From Xanthomonas albilineans (GTDB lineage: Bacteria; Pseudomonadota; Gammaproteobacteria; Xanthomonadales; Xanthomonadaceae), in assembly GCF_002939705.1 (NCBI RefSeq), contig NZ_MDCB01000004.1:1605-65604 (forward strand): a stretch of DNA of 64,000 bases. Reading direction: 5' to 3'. How positions within the stretch are numbered: position 1 is the first letter of the stretch; each line of letters opens with the position of its first letter. This document shows positions 52,860-61,687 of this stretch, piece by piece. A program made the position numbers and the translations under genes. The notes under the pieces were generated by a model that was not told where the DNA came from, made no database searches, and saw only the letters and a list, made by a program, of their open reading frames with translations.

Positions 52860-55550
52860 TCAAACCCCAACCGGATTCGCCTTCTCCGGATCGATCTTGT
52901 ACTGCTTGATCGCCTTCGCCACGTCCTTGCCGGTCATCTTGCCTTCCTTCGCCAACGCGGCGATGGCGGCGTGGGCGATGTAGTAACGGTCCACCTCGAA
53001 GAAGCGGCGCAGGTTGGTGCGGGTATCGCTGCGGCCGAAGCCGTCGGTGCCCAACACCGTGTAGCCCATCGGCACGAAGGCGCGGATCTGGTCGGCAAAG
53101 CCGCGTACGTAGTCGGTGGCGGCGATGGCTGGACCTTGGCGGCCTTCCAGCAGCTCGGTGACGTAGGGCTTGCGCTGCGTGGCTTCCGGATGCAGGCGGT
53201 TCCAACGCTCGACGTCGAAACCGTCGCGGCGCAGTTCGTTGAAGCTGGGGCAGGACCAGATGTCGGCAGTGACGCCGAAGTCCTTTTCCAATAGCTCAGC
53301 GGCGGCGATGGCTTCGCGCAGGATGGTGCCCGAGCCCAACAGTTGCACGCGCAGTTCGCCCTTCTTGAGCTTGCCGGCATCCTTGAGCAGGTACATGCCC
53401 TTGATGATGCCGTGCTCCGCGCCCGCCGGCATGTCCGGGTGGGCGTAGTTCTCGTTCATCAGGGTGATGTAGTAGTACTCGTCCACCTGCTCCTGCATCA
53501 TCCGCTGGATGCCGTACTGCATGACCACGGTGACCTCGAAGCCGAAGGTCGGGTCGTAGCTGCGCACGTTGGGAATGCCGCCGGCGACGATCTGGCTGAA
53601 GCCGTCTTCGTGTTGCAGACCTTCACCGTTGAGCGTGGTGCGACCAGCGGTACCGCCGAGCAGGAAGCCGCGGGTGCGCATGTCCGCCGCCTGCCAAGCG
53701 ATATCGCCCACGCGCTGGAAGCCGAACATGGAGTAATAAATGTAGAACGGCAGCATCGGCACGTCGCTGACCGAGTAACTGGTGCCGGCGGCCATCCACG
53801 AGGAGATCGCGCCCGGCTCGCTGATGCCTTGTTGCAGCACCTGGCCGGACTGATCTTCGCGGTAGAACATCAACTGATCCGCGTCCACCGGCTTGTACTT
53901 CTGGCCGAACGGGGCGTAGATGCCGATCTGCCGGAACATGCCTTCCATGCCGAAGGTGCGCGCTTCGTCGGCCACGATCGGCACGATGCGCGGGCCCAGT
54001 TCCTTGTCGCGCAGGGCGATGTTGAGGCTCTGCACGAAGGCCATGGTGGTGGAGTAGGTGCGCTCGCCGCTGTCCTTAAGCAAGCGCTCGAACTTGTCCA
54101 GGCCCGGTGCGGGGATGGACAGGCTGGCCTTGCGACGACGCTGCGGCAGGTAGCCGCCGAGCGCGGCGCGGCGCTGCTGCAGATACTGCACTTCCGGCGA
54201 ATCCGGGCCGGGGTGGTAGAACGGCACCTGCTCGGCGTCGGCCAGTTGTTTGTCGCTGAGCGGGATATTGAAGCGGTCGCGGAACGCACGCACGGCGTCG
54301 TCGTCCAGCTTCTTGGTCTGGTGGGTCGGGTTCAGCGCCTCGCCGGCCGAGCCCATGCCGTAGCCCTTGACCGTCTTGGCCAGGATCACGGTGGGCATGC
54401 CCTGGGTGTTCACCGCCTGGTGGTAGGCGGCGTAGACCTTGTGCGGATCGTGGCCGCCGCGGTTCAAGCGCCAGATGTCCTCGTCGGACAGGCCGGCGAC
54501 CATGGCTGCGGTCTCAGGGTATTTACCGAAGAAATTGGCGCGGGTGTACGCGCCGCCGAAGGCCTTGCAGTTCTGGTATTCGCCATCAACGGTTTCCATC
54601 ATCAGCTTGCGCAGCACACCGTTGCTGTCCTTGGCCAGCAGGGCGTCCCAGTAACCGCCCCACAGGAGTTTGATGACGTTCCAGCCACCGCCACGGAACA
54701 CGCCTTCCAACTCCTGGATGATCTTGCCGTTGCCGCGCACCGGGCCGTCCAGGCGTTGCAGATTGCAATTGACCACGAAGATGAGGTTGTCCAGGCCTTC
54801 GCGGCCGGCCAGGGCGATGGCGCCCAGGGTCTCGGGTTCGTCGCTCTCGCCGTCGCCGATGAAGCACCACACCTTGCGGTCGGATTTTTCGATCAGGCCG
54901 CGGTGTTCCAGGTACTTCATGAACTGCGCCTGGTAGATGGCGCTGAGCGGGCCCAGGCCCATCGACACGGTGGGGGTTTGCCAGAAGTCTGGCATCAGCC
55001 ACGGGTGCGGATAGGAGGAAATGCCCTGCCCGCCCACTTCCATGCGGAAATTGTTGAGCTGGTCTTCGCTGATGCGGCCTTCGAGGAAGGCGCGGGAATA
55101 GATGCCCGGGGAGCTATGGCCCTGGATATAGAGCAGGTCGCCAGGATGCTGCTCCGAGGGCGCGCGCCAGAAGTGGTTGAAGCCCACGTCGTACAGGGTG
55201 GCGCTGGAGGCGAAGGACGCGATGTGACCGCCAAGGTCGCCCGGCTTGCGGTTGGCGCGCACCACAGTGGCCATTGCGTTCCAGCGGATGATCGAGCGGA
55301 TCTTCCACTCGATGGCCGCATCGCCTGGGCTCTTGGCCTCGTTGGCGGGAGAAATGGTGTTGACGTACTCGGTGGTCGGCGAGAACGGCAGATAGGCGCC
55401 GGAGCGTCGGGTCAGTTCGACCATGTCCTCCAGCAACTGATGCGCGCGCTCGGGGCCTGCGATATCGATGACGGCCTTGAGCGATTCGATCCACTCCTGG
55501 GTTTCAGTGGGATTCGGATCGTTCTGCAGCACCTCGTTCAACCAATTCAT
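52860..55550 (-). CDS. aceE: Pyruvate dehydrogenase E1 component, homodimeric
   Basis: The 896-residue enzyme decarboxylates pyruvate with thiamine diphosphate and passes the acetyl group to the E2 protein. The ThDP motif GDGESDEPETLGAIALAG is near residue 235; the whole length matches E. coli AceE (887 aa). ATG 55550 follows a GGGAG site; the longer upstream frame is not conserved in character. The E2 and E3 genes are not next to it here. Confidence 0.97.
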   Translation of the reverse strand: MNWLNEVLQNDPNPTETQEWIESLKAVIDIAGPERAHQLLEDMVELTRRSGAYLPFSPTTEYVNTISPANEAKSPGDAAIEWKIRSIIRWNAMATVVRANRKPGDLGGHIASFASSATLYDVGFNHFWRAPSEQHPGDLLYIQGHSSPGIYSRAFLEGRISEDQLNNFRMEVGGQGISSYPHPWLMPDFWQTPTVSMGLGPLSAIYQAQFMKYLEHRGLIEKSDRKVWCFIGDGESDEPETLGAIALAGREGLDNLIFVVNCNLQRLDGPVRGNGKIIQELEGVFRGGGWNVIKLLWGGYWDALLAKDSNGVLRKLMMETVDGEYQNCKAFGGAYTRANFFGKYPETAAMVAGLSDEDIWRLNRGGHDPHKVYAAYHQAVNTQGMPTVILAKTVKGYGMGSAGEALNPTHQTKKLDDDAVRAFRDRFNIPLSDKQLADAEQVPFYHPGPDSPEVQYLQQRRAALGGYLPQRRRKASLSIPAPGLDKFERLLKDSGERTYSTTMAFVQSLNIALRDKELGPRIVPIVADEARTFGMEGMFRQIGIYAPFGQKYKPVDADQLMFYREDQSGQVLQQGISEPGAISSWMAAGTSYSVSDVPMLPFYIYYSMFGFQRVGDIAWQAADMRTRGFLLGGTAGRTTLNGEGLQHEDGFSQIVAGGIPNVRSYDPTFGFEVTVVMQYGIQRMMQEQVDEYYYITLMNENYAHPDMPAGAEHGIIKGMYLLKDAGKLKKGELRVQLLGSGTILREAIAAAELLEKDFGVTADIWSCPSFNELRRDGFDVERWNRLHPEATQRKPYVTELLEGRQGPAIAATDYVRGFADQIRAFVPMGYTVLGTDGFGRSDTRTNLRRFFEVDRYYIAHAAIAALAKEGKMTGKDVAKAIKQYKIDPEKANPVGV

Positions 55551-55812
55551 AACGCTCCCGTAGGTCGCACGCACGCGCGCGATGGCTGTGTTCTCTTGAA
55601 GCTTGCAAGTGTAGCGCAACCGCCCGCCTGGGCCTCGTACGCCAGCGTATGGATGGGGCGCGCTGTCGCATTGAGCCTGGGACACGCGCCGGGCCAAACA
55701 CGCCGGACGGAGGCGGCTGCGCTTATGATCGGGCCCCCGGCCCCTGCGGAGTGCCGCCATCGCCGCCTCATCGTCAACCCAGGACGCCTTTGCGGTCGCC
55801 TGGCGGCACAGC

Positions 55813-57735
55813 TTGCGCACGCGGCTATTGCTGTGGGTCAGCCTGCTACAGGCGGCATTGCTGGTCGGCCTGACCCTGCTGTTCTACCTGGGCGCGCGGC
55901 ACGTGGTGGTGCGTAACGCGCGCGAGGAAGTGGCCAGGCTGACCCAGCAGACCGCGCGCAGCCTGGAGGCCACACTCGGTTCGGTGCAGGTGAGCGGGCG
56001 CACGCTGGCCGCGGCCGCGGCCGGCGTGGGGCGCCAACCATTCAACCTGCGCAGCCTGTTGCAGGCCACCTTACAGGGCGACCCGGACATCGCCGGCACC
56101 ATGTTGGTGATCGAGCCGGGCACCCTGAAGAGCGACGACCGCGGCTTCGCCTGGCGCCTGCAGCGCACGCGCGACCACGTGCTGGAACAACCCGTCACGG
56201 CACTAGACCTGGACGACCAACGCATGTCGTGGTATCGGCGCACGCTGGCGGCAACGGCACCTTGGTGGTCCGAACCATACAGAGATGTCTCGGCTGGCAG
56301 CGCATTCCTCACCAGCTACAACCTGCCACTGCGCCTGCCCGGCGATGGTCCGCAAGCGCGGGCGATCGGCATGGTCCGTGTGGACGTGCCGTTGCAGCGG
56401 CTGCGGACCATCGTCGCCAAACTGCCGACTAAGGCCGGACTGCAACCGATGCTGCTGTCGCCGGATGGGCTGTTCGTGCTGCACCCGGACCCGACACTGC
56501 ATTTTCACCGCGCCCTGGAAGCGCAGGTGGCGCGCGTCCGGCCGGACCTGTCGCCGCTGGCGGCGGCGGTGCAGACGCGCACACCGGTCCGCTTCGTCCA
56601 CACCGCGCCCGACGGCGAGCGCTATCTGACCGAAAGCGCGGTGGTCGGCGACACCGGCTGGACCTTCGCATTGAGCGTATCCGAGCGCTACATCCTGGCC
56701 GGGCTCAACCGCATCGTCATGTGGGGCGGACTGGTCAGTGCCACCGCGTTGGCACTGTGGCTGTGGCTGCTGCACCGCTATACCGCGCGGCTGGCAGGGC
56801 CGCTGGAGGACCTGACCGACTCGGCGGTGCATTTGAGCCAGGGCGCGTTCGACTACCCGCTGCACCACATCGAACGGCAGGACGAGGTGGGGGTGATGGC
56901 GCGCGCCTTCGACAGCGCGCGCACCTCGATCAAACAGCAATTGGAGGAAATCGCCACACTGGCGCAAGCACGGCAGCGCATGCAGAGCGAGCTGTCGATC
57001 GCGCGCGAGATCCAACACGCCATGCTACCGGCCGCACGCACTTTCGACAGCGCACACAAACATCTGGAAACCTATGCGCTGCTGGAACCGGCGACGATGG
57101 TCGGCGGGGATTTTTACCAGTTCGTAGAGACCGAACCGGGGCTGCTGTGGTTCGTGGTCGGCGACGTCTCCGACAAGGGCGTGCCGGCGGCGCTGTTCAT
57201 GGCCCGGGCGATCACGGTGCTGGAAGTGGCCGCACGCCGGCACACGCGGCCGGACGCGATCCTGATCGCAGCATCGCAGCGGCTGGTGGAAGGCAACGAA
57301 CCATGTATGTTCGCCACCGTGCTGTGCGGCCTGATCAACGTGCATAGCGGCGACTACTGGCTGGCCAGTGCTGGCCACGAGCCGCCGCTGCTGCTCGACG
57401 CCGACGGTCATGCGCAGATGCTGTCGTTGGAATCGGGCCCGCCACTGGGGCTGGAGCCACAATCGCACTACCCGGTGCTACAGGGGCGGCTGGCCACCGG
57501 TGCCACACTGCTGAGCTACACCGACGGCATCACCGAAGCGATGGACGCACACAACCGGCCTTATGGCGAGGCGCGGCTGCTGGCCGCGCTGCAACCCGGT
57601 GCCGATGCGCAAGCGCAGTGCCTAGCGGTACTGACCGATGTGCAGGCGTTCACCGAACCTGCGGCACAGTCCGACGACATCACCCTACTGGCGATTCGGC
57701 TACACCACGGCTCGGCCGCGGAGACGACCGCATGA
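55813..57735 (+). CDS. Membrane PP2C serine phosphatase with sensor and HAMP domain (RsbU/SpoIIE type)
   Basis: The 640-residue protein has a first membrane helix at about residues 5-28, an extracellular dCache-like sensor, a second helix near 298-320, a HAMP linker and a PP2C phosphatase domain. In the PP2C domain GGDFYQ is at about 431-436 and DVSDKGVPAALFMA follows at about 452. It would dephosphorylate the downstream STAS protein in a partner-switching system. The start codon is TTG 55813; an ATC at 55759 in the same frame gives a longer N terminus. Confidence 0.9.
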   Translation: MRTRLLLWVSLLQAALLVGLTLLFYLGARHVVVRNAREEVARLTQQTARSLEATLGSVQVSGRTLAAAAAGVGRQPFNLRSLLQATLQGDPDIAGTMLVIEPGTLKSDDRGFAWRLQRTRDHVLEQPVTALDLDDQRMSWYRRTLAATAPWWSEPYRDVSAGSAFLTSYNLPLRLPGDGPQARAIGMVRVDVPLQRLRTIVAKLPTKAGLQPMLLSPDGLFVLHPDPTLHFHRALEAQVARVRPDLSPLAAAVQTRTPVRFVHTAPDGERYLTESAVVGDTGWTFALSVSERYILAGLNRIVMWGGLVSATALALWLWLLHRYTARLAGPLEDLTDSAVHLSQGAFDYPLHHIERQDEVGVMARAFDSARTSIKQQLEEIATLAQARQRMQSELSIAREIQHAMLPAARTFDSAHKHLETYALLEPATMVGGDFYQFVETEPGLLWFVVGDVSDKGVPAALFMARAITVLEVAARRHTRPDAILIAASQRLVEGNEPCMFATVLCGLINVHSGDYWLASAGHEPPLLLDADGHAQMLSLESGPPLGLEPQSHYPVLQGRLATGATLLSYTDGITEAMDAHNRPYGEARLLAALQPGADAQAQCLAVLTDVQAFTEPAAQSDDITLLAIRLHHGSAAETTA

Positions 57736-58172
57736 AACAACGGCTATACATGGCACCGGCACTGGACACGCTGGCGCAACTGACCGACACCCTGGAAACC
57801 GCGCTGCTACACCACGGCGTGCGCACCGATCACGTGCAACGCGCCCGGCTGATCGTCGAAGAACTGGCCTGCAACACACTCGAACATGGCCACCTGCGCC
57901 GCGAGCAGACGCCGATGGAGCTGATTCTGGAACTGGAACGCGCCACGCTGGTGTTGGAATTCCACGACAGCGGCCCCGCCTTCGACCCGCGCAGCGCACC
58001 GATACCAGACCTGGACGCGAACATCGTCGAGCGCCCGATCGGTGGGCTGGGCCTGCACCTGGTCAAGCAACTGGCCGACCGCATCGACTACCACCACGAC
58101 GCTGGCCGCAACGTCGTGCGCATCACCTTGCTGCACCCCTTCGACCCTGCTTCCCAGGAGTTTCCCGCATGA
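57732..58172 (+). CDS. Anti-sigma factor/serine kinase, RsbW/SpoIIAB type
   Basis: The 146-residue GHKL ATPase has the N box IVEELACNTLEHG around N48, DSGPAFD near 79-85, and GGLGLHL near 104-110. It would phosphorylate the STAS protein and hold a sigma factor or another partner. The start overlaps the phosphatase stop (ATGA). The partner sigma factor is not in this window. Confidence 0.92.
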   Translation: MKQRLYMAPALDTLAQLTDTLETALLHHGVRTDHVQRARLIVEELACNTLEHGHLRREQTPMELILELERATLVLEFHDSGPAFDPRSAPIPDLDANIVERPIGGLGLHLVKQLADRIDYHHDAGRNVVRITLLHPFDPASQEFPA

Positions 58173-58552
58173 CCACGTTGAGCTTGCAAATCGACCCGGC
58201 GCAGGACAAGCGCCAGCGCATCACCCTGAGCGGGCGCCTGGACACCCACACCTACCAGACCCTGGACGACGCCCTGGCGCCATTGCTGGCCACACCGATC
58301 ACCACCCTGGTGCTGGACCTGTCGCAACTGGACTACATCAGCAGCGCCGGCATCCGCTCGATTTTCAAAGCGCGCAAGCTGCTGGCCGCGCGCGACGGCC
58401 AGGTGCTGGTGGTCAACCCGGCGCCGCAAATCCGCAAGGTCTTCGACTTGGTCAAGGCGGTGCCGTTGAACGAGATCTTCACCTCGATCCAAGAACTGGA
58501 CGACTACCTGGACGAGATGCAACGGCGCATGGTGGAGCAGGGCGACGGCTGA
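58169..58552 (+). CDS. STAS-domain anti-sigma factor antagonist
   Basis: The 127-residue protein has the STAS fold with the phosphorylatable serine pair in DYISSAG (S58/S59), near an IRSIFKAR helix. It would be phosphorylated by the upstream kinase and dephosphorylated by the upstream PP2C enzyme. The start overlaps the kinase gene stop (ATGA), closing the three-gene operon. Confidence 0.93.
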   Translation: MTTLSLQIDPAQDKRQRITLSGRLDTHTYQTLDDALAPLLATPITTLVLDLSQLDYISSAGIRSIFKARKLLAARDGQVLVVNPAPQIRKVFDLVKAVPLNEIFTSIQELDDYLDEMQRRMVEQGDG

Positions 58553-58796
58553 GCGCGAGGGTATTGCCACGGAAAATGAGCGTCGAACGCGCTGGGCTGC
58601 ATGCTCCGCCGCTTGATTAGAATGGAACTTGTGATGATGTTTAGACCACGAAATTCGGAAAAACAATATTTTTCGACCAACTCATTCCCACGCATGCAAA
58701 GAAGGCGGCTGCGCAAATGGACAAAGCATTTCACGAGATAGACCCTGCTGCATCACACTGAATCCCGACGGATCACTCAACTTCGCCAACCATCGT

Positions 58797-58988
58797 TTGC
58801 GGGCAGCAGCGATTTCCTCAGGAAACAAAAGGGCCATTCGCCCGTTGAGCGAGAATGCGGGGAAATGCACCAACTCCGACACATGCACCGCCACTAACTA
58901 TATTTGCAGCAACAGCGGAAACTGCCAAAGTTCATCCAATGTTGGCGCTTGCAGCGGTTCGCCCAGCCCGCAACCCGGCAATGGATGA
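58797..58988 (+). CDS. Candidate Cys-rich RiPP precursor, copy 1
   Basis: From TTG 58797 the frame gives 63 residues, a basic N-terminal part (KRAIRPLSENAG), then a core with five cysteines (24, 30, 37, 43, 52) separated by Ser, Asn and Thr, ending SPSPQPGNG. A Pro/Gly tail follows the last cysteine. The stop overlaps the ATG of the next gene (ATGA at 58985-58988), so translation is coupled. The start is uncertain, with no ATG in frame and a leader that seems shorter than in copy 2, so this copy may be partly decayed. Confidence 0.6.
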   Translation: MRAAAISSGNKRAIRPLSENAGKCTNSDTCTATNYICSNSGNCQSSSNVGACSGSPSPQPGNG

Positions 58989-59410
58989 ATCAGACGATGC
59001 TCAGTGAAACCATCGTCGCCGAGGCGCTTTCCCCAAGCATTTTCTCGCTCATCCTGCTGCCGACGGAAAAGTGTAATTTCCGCTGCACGTATTGTTACGA
59101 AGACTTCGCAACAGGGCGGATGCAACCCAAGGTCGTAGAGGGCATCAAGGCCTTAGAGCATCTGGATGGCTACATTTGCTATGCAGCCAAACCCAATTCC
59201 TTGATGATTCGCGCCAACGGCCGGATCGGCAAATGCACCGTTGCCCTCAACGACGACCGCAACGATCTCGGGAAGCTCCATGCCGATGGCACCATCGAGG
59301 TTGCAAACGACAAACTACGCTTGTGGATGAATGGCTTTTCGGATCTATCCGAACAATCGCTGGGCTGCCCGCTCTCGAGCTTGGCCACGACAAACTTGGC
59401 CACTATATAA
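58985..59410 (+). pseudogene. Radical SAM/SPASM gene with large in-frame internal deletion
   Basis: The 141-residue frame starts at ATG 58985. Its N terminus has LPTEKCNFRCTYCYEDF, the intact CxxxCxxC 4Fe-4S motif, then jumps after VVEGIKALEHLDG to YICYAAKPNSLMIRANGRI and GKCTVALNDDRNDLG, a SPASM-type C terminus. The normal family length is about 380-420 residues, so about 240 residues of the core barrel are missing. The frame is kept across the joint. It lies between two Cys-rich peptides and is coupled to the first. Activity is unlikely. Confidence 0.8.
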
Positions 59411-59421
59411 GGTGAATCCGC

Positions 59422-59676
59422 ATGCCGATCCGCATCGACCCAGACAAGATTTCCTTGGGAAAAAACGCAGAAGTGTTGTTTGAAGAGCAGGAAACCTCGA
59501 CCGCGATTGAAGCATTGGCAAGCCAGCGTTTTGGCACATTGTCAACGAACGAAGTTTGCAATGGCACGAATCCTTCATGTAACAACACAAGTAATTGCTC
59601 TTTGGGCAGCAACACCAACTGCAATAACAAAGGTAGCTGTTTCGCTCCGAATCCAGGGCCCGGCCATGGGCCATGA
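59422..59676 (+). CDS. Candidate Cys-rich RiPP precursor, copy 2
   Basis: ATG 59422, 84 residues. Residues 1-45 are an acidic, Leu-rich leader-like part with repeated Glu/Ile (DPDKISLGKNAEVLFEEQET). The core starts at C46 and has five cysteines (46, 53, 59, 67, 73) separated by Asn, Ser and Thr, then a tail ANPGPGHGP-like (PNPGPGHGP). The pattern matches copy 1 (five Cys, Asn/Ser/Thr spacers, Pro/Gly tail). It lies 11 bases after the radical SAM remnant, so precursor-modifier-precursor is the likely original order. Confidence 0.7.
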   Translation: MPIRIDPDKISLGKNAEVLFEEQETSTAIEALASQRFGTLSTNEVCNGTNPSCNNTSNCSLGSNTNCNNKGSCFAPNPGPGHGP

Positions 59677-59704
59677 TGCATGCACACATGACAGGTAGAC
59701 CACC

Positions 59705-60142
59705 ATGACAACCCACAGCAACGACAGCCGCCGCAACTTCCTTCTCGGCACGGCCGCCACCGCGATCGCCGCGATCATACCCGTGGCAACGGCGGCGGCG
59801 GTCAATCCCGTCGCCACGCAGGCGCCGGCACACGGCCGCGCACTTCCCGAAACACAGACCTTCATGATGCAGGTGCTCGGCGATCTGCGCCAAGCACCGA
59901 CCGGCCTGCAACTTGCCCCTGGCCAACTCTCCGAGCCGATCACGCTCGCGGGCAACGGCACCTATCGGGTGAAGATCAGCCCCACGGACATCACCACGCG
60001 CTTCGGGCCGATCTACAAACTGGTTCTGGCCGATGCCCATGGCATGCCGCTTGAAGAAATGAATATCGGCAGCGACACCACCGCGACCTTCACCCGCCAC
60101 GGCGTGCAGGTCTACGCGCTGTCGATCGAACAAGCGCTGTAA
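59705..60142 (+). CDS. Tat-exported protein of unknown function
   Basis: The 145-residue protein has a Tat signal (SRRNFLLGTAATAIAAIIP) and a mature domain with beta-rich segments (TYRVKISPTDITTRFGPIY, TFTRHGVQVYALSIEQAL). Function unknown. It lies 29 bases after the second Cys-rich peptide, so it may belong with that locus. I do not recognise the family. Confidence 0.7.
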   Translation: MTTHSNDSRRNFLLGTAATAIAAIIPVATAAAVNPVATQAPAHGRALPETQTFMMQVLGDLRQAPTGLQLAPGQLSEPITLAGNGTYRVKISPTDITTRFGPIYKLVLADAHGMPLEEMNIGSDTTATFTRHGVQVYALSIEQAL

Positions 60143-60171
60143 GCATCTATCGCCACGCCCGATTGCGCTTG

Positions 60172-60207
60172 AAAACGCGAACGCCCGCGGTTCGGCGGGC
60201 GTTCGCG
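60172..60207 (-). terminator. Terminator between Tat protein and YceI genes
   Basis: CGCGAACGCCCGC pairs with GCGGGCGTTCGCG around GGTTCG; read on the minus strand the stem is followed by TTTTC. It fits the end of the minus-strand YceI gene and is weaker for the plus strand. Confidence 0.75.
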
Positions 60208-60254
60208 TTGCCGGAGGCGGCGCCAGCGCGGCGCCGCCTCGTCCATGCGTCGGC

Positions 60255-60884
60255 TTACTTTTCTTGCAGCAACGCTTCCGTGGTGATGCGGATCTTGACC
60301 TCGTCGCTGACGTTGGGAACGTAGGCGCTCAATCCGAAATCGCTACGCTTGACCGTGGTGGTGGCGTCGAAGCCCAGCGCCTGCACCTTGTGCATCGGAT
60401 GCGGACCGGCGCCATTCAGGGTCACCGCCAGCACCACCGGCTTGGTCGTGCCCTTGATGGTCAGATCGCCGGCCACCTTCAACTTGTTGGCGCCAGCCGC
60501 GGTGACCTTGGTGCTCTTGAAGGTGGCGGTGGGAAATTTGGCCGCGTCGAAGAAATCGGCGCTCCTCAGATGCTCGTCGAGCTTGGCGGTGAAGGTGTTG
60601 AGACCCGACAGCGGCAGGGTCACGTTGACGCTGGATTTGCTCACGTCCTGGGCGTTGTAGATCAGGGTGCCGTCGATGTCGCCGAAATTGGCGGACGGGT
60701 TGGAAAAACCGAAGTGACTCCACTGCACCAGCACGTCGGTATGCGCGGGATCGAGTTTGTAGGTGCCGGAAACACCTTTGAATGCGGCGGCGGCGGCCGG
60801 CGCGGCGAAGGCCGTGCTGACCGGCGCGGCGACGACGACGGCCAGAGACAGGGCGAGCGGAAGCAGGAGATTGCGGGTCTTCAT
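60255..60884 (-). CDS. YceI-family periplasmic protein
   Basis: The 209-residue protein has a signal peptide (residues 1-30, LLPLALSLAVVVAAPVSTAFA) and the YceI lipocalin-like pattern YKLDPAHTDVLVQWSHFGFS, then FGDIDGTLIYNAQD and VTLPLSGLNTF. These proteins bind isoprenoid-like ligands in the periplasm. The function here is unproven. The stop is followed by a terminator on the same strand. Confidence 0.92.
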   Translation of the reverse strand: MKTRNLLLPLALSLAVVVAAPVSTAFAAPAAAAAFKGVSGTYKLDPAHTDVLVQWSHFGFSNPSANFGDIDGTLIYNAQDVSKSSVNVTLPLSGLNTFTAKLDEHLRSADFFDAAKFPTATFKSTKVTAAGANKLKVAGDLTIKGTTKPVVLAVTLNGAGPHPMHKVQALGFDATTTVKRSDFGLSAYVPNVSDEVKIRITTEALLQEK

Positions 60885-60968
60885 GGAGAGGCTCTCTTGG
60901 TTGAAATGACGAATGGCATTGCAGCAGGCAGGGAGCCTGCGACCGCCCGGACAATGGCCGGGCCCGAT

Positions 60969-61559
60969 TTACGCAATCCGTGCGGCCTCGTCGAAACTCA
61001 GGCGTGGCAAGCGCGGGTGCAGACCCTTGGGATCGCCATGACCGAGGTTGACCAGGAAGTTGGACTTGATCGTGGTACCAGCGAAGAATGCCGCATCGAC
61101 CTTGGCGTTGTCGAAGCCGGACATCGGGCCAGCATCCAGGCCCAGCGCGCGCGCGGCCAGGATGAGGTAAGCGCCCTGCAACGAACCGTTGCGGAACGCA
61201 ACCTCGCTGCGGCCTTCGCGCGGGCCATCGAACCAGCTCTTGGCGTCGGTGTGCGGGAATAGATAGGGCAGCTTTTCGTGGAAGTCTTCGTCGTGGGCCA
61301 CGATCACCGTCACCGGCGCGGCCAAAGTCTTGGCCAGGTTGCCTTCGGACAGCGCCGGCTTGAGTTTTTCCTTGCCCTGCGGCGAGGTCACGAACACGAA
61401 CCGCGCCGGACTGCCATTGGCGCCGGTCGGCCCCCACTTCACCAAGTCGTACAGGGCGCGCAACGTGGCTTCGTCGACCGGTTTGTCCAGAAACGCATTC
61501 TGGGTACGGGCGGTGCGAAACAACTGGTCAAGGGCGGCGGCGTGCAAGGCGTCGGACAT
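60969..61559 (-). CDS. Nitroreductase-family protein, malonic semialdehyde reductase (RutE)-like
   Basis: The 196-residue FMN enzyme resembles RutE. It has the nitroreductase fold with [21 protein letters not shown], the central [19 protein letters not shown] and [19 protein letters not shown]. It probably reduces aldehydes or quinone-like compounds with NAD(P)H. Substrate in this organism is not known. ATG 61559 gives the normal length. Confidence 0.88.
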   Translation of the reverse strand: MSDALHAAALDQLFRTARTQNAFLDKPVDEATLRALYDLVKWGPTGANGSPARFVFVTSPQGKEKLKPALSEGNLAKTLAAPVTVIVAHDEDFHEKLPYLFPHTDAKSWFDGPREGRSEVAFRNGSLQGAYLILAARALGLDAGPMSGFDNAKVDAAFFAGTTIKSNFLVNLGHGDPKGLHPRLPRLSFDEAARIA

Positions 61560-61687
61560 GCGGGATACTCCTGTGTTGACAAAAGCGCCAGATGACGGAT
61601 GAAGCGCCATCCCGACGCGAGGTGGCCAGTGTAGAGTGAAGCAACTCTCGCAACAGCCCATCGCGCTGCAATGGATTACTACCAAAG

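Noticed and set aside
53343-55916. 857-codon plus-strand frame opposite aceE
   Set aside because: GC-rich coding DNA often leaves the opposite strand open; aceE has clear motifs and this frame has none.
58682-58894. Minus-strand 70-codon frame overlapping the first Cys-rich peptide
   Set aside because: It looks somewhat protein-like, but the plus strand has the ATGA-coupled peptide and radical SAM genes, so it was not called. Doubt remains.
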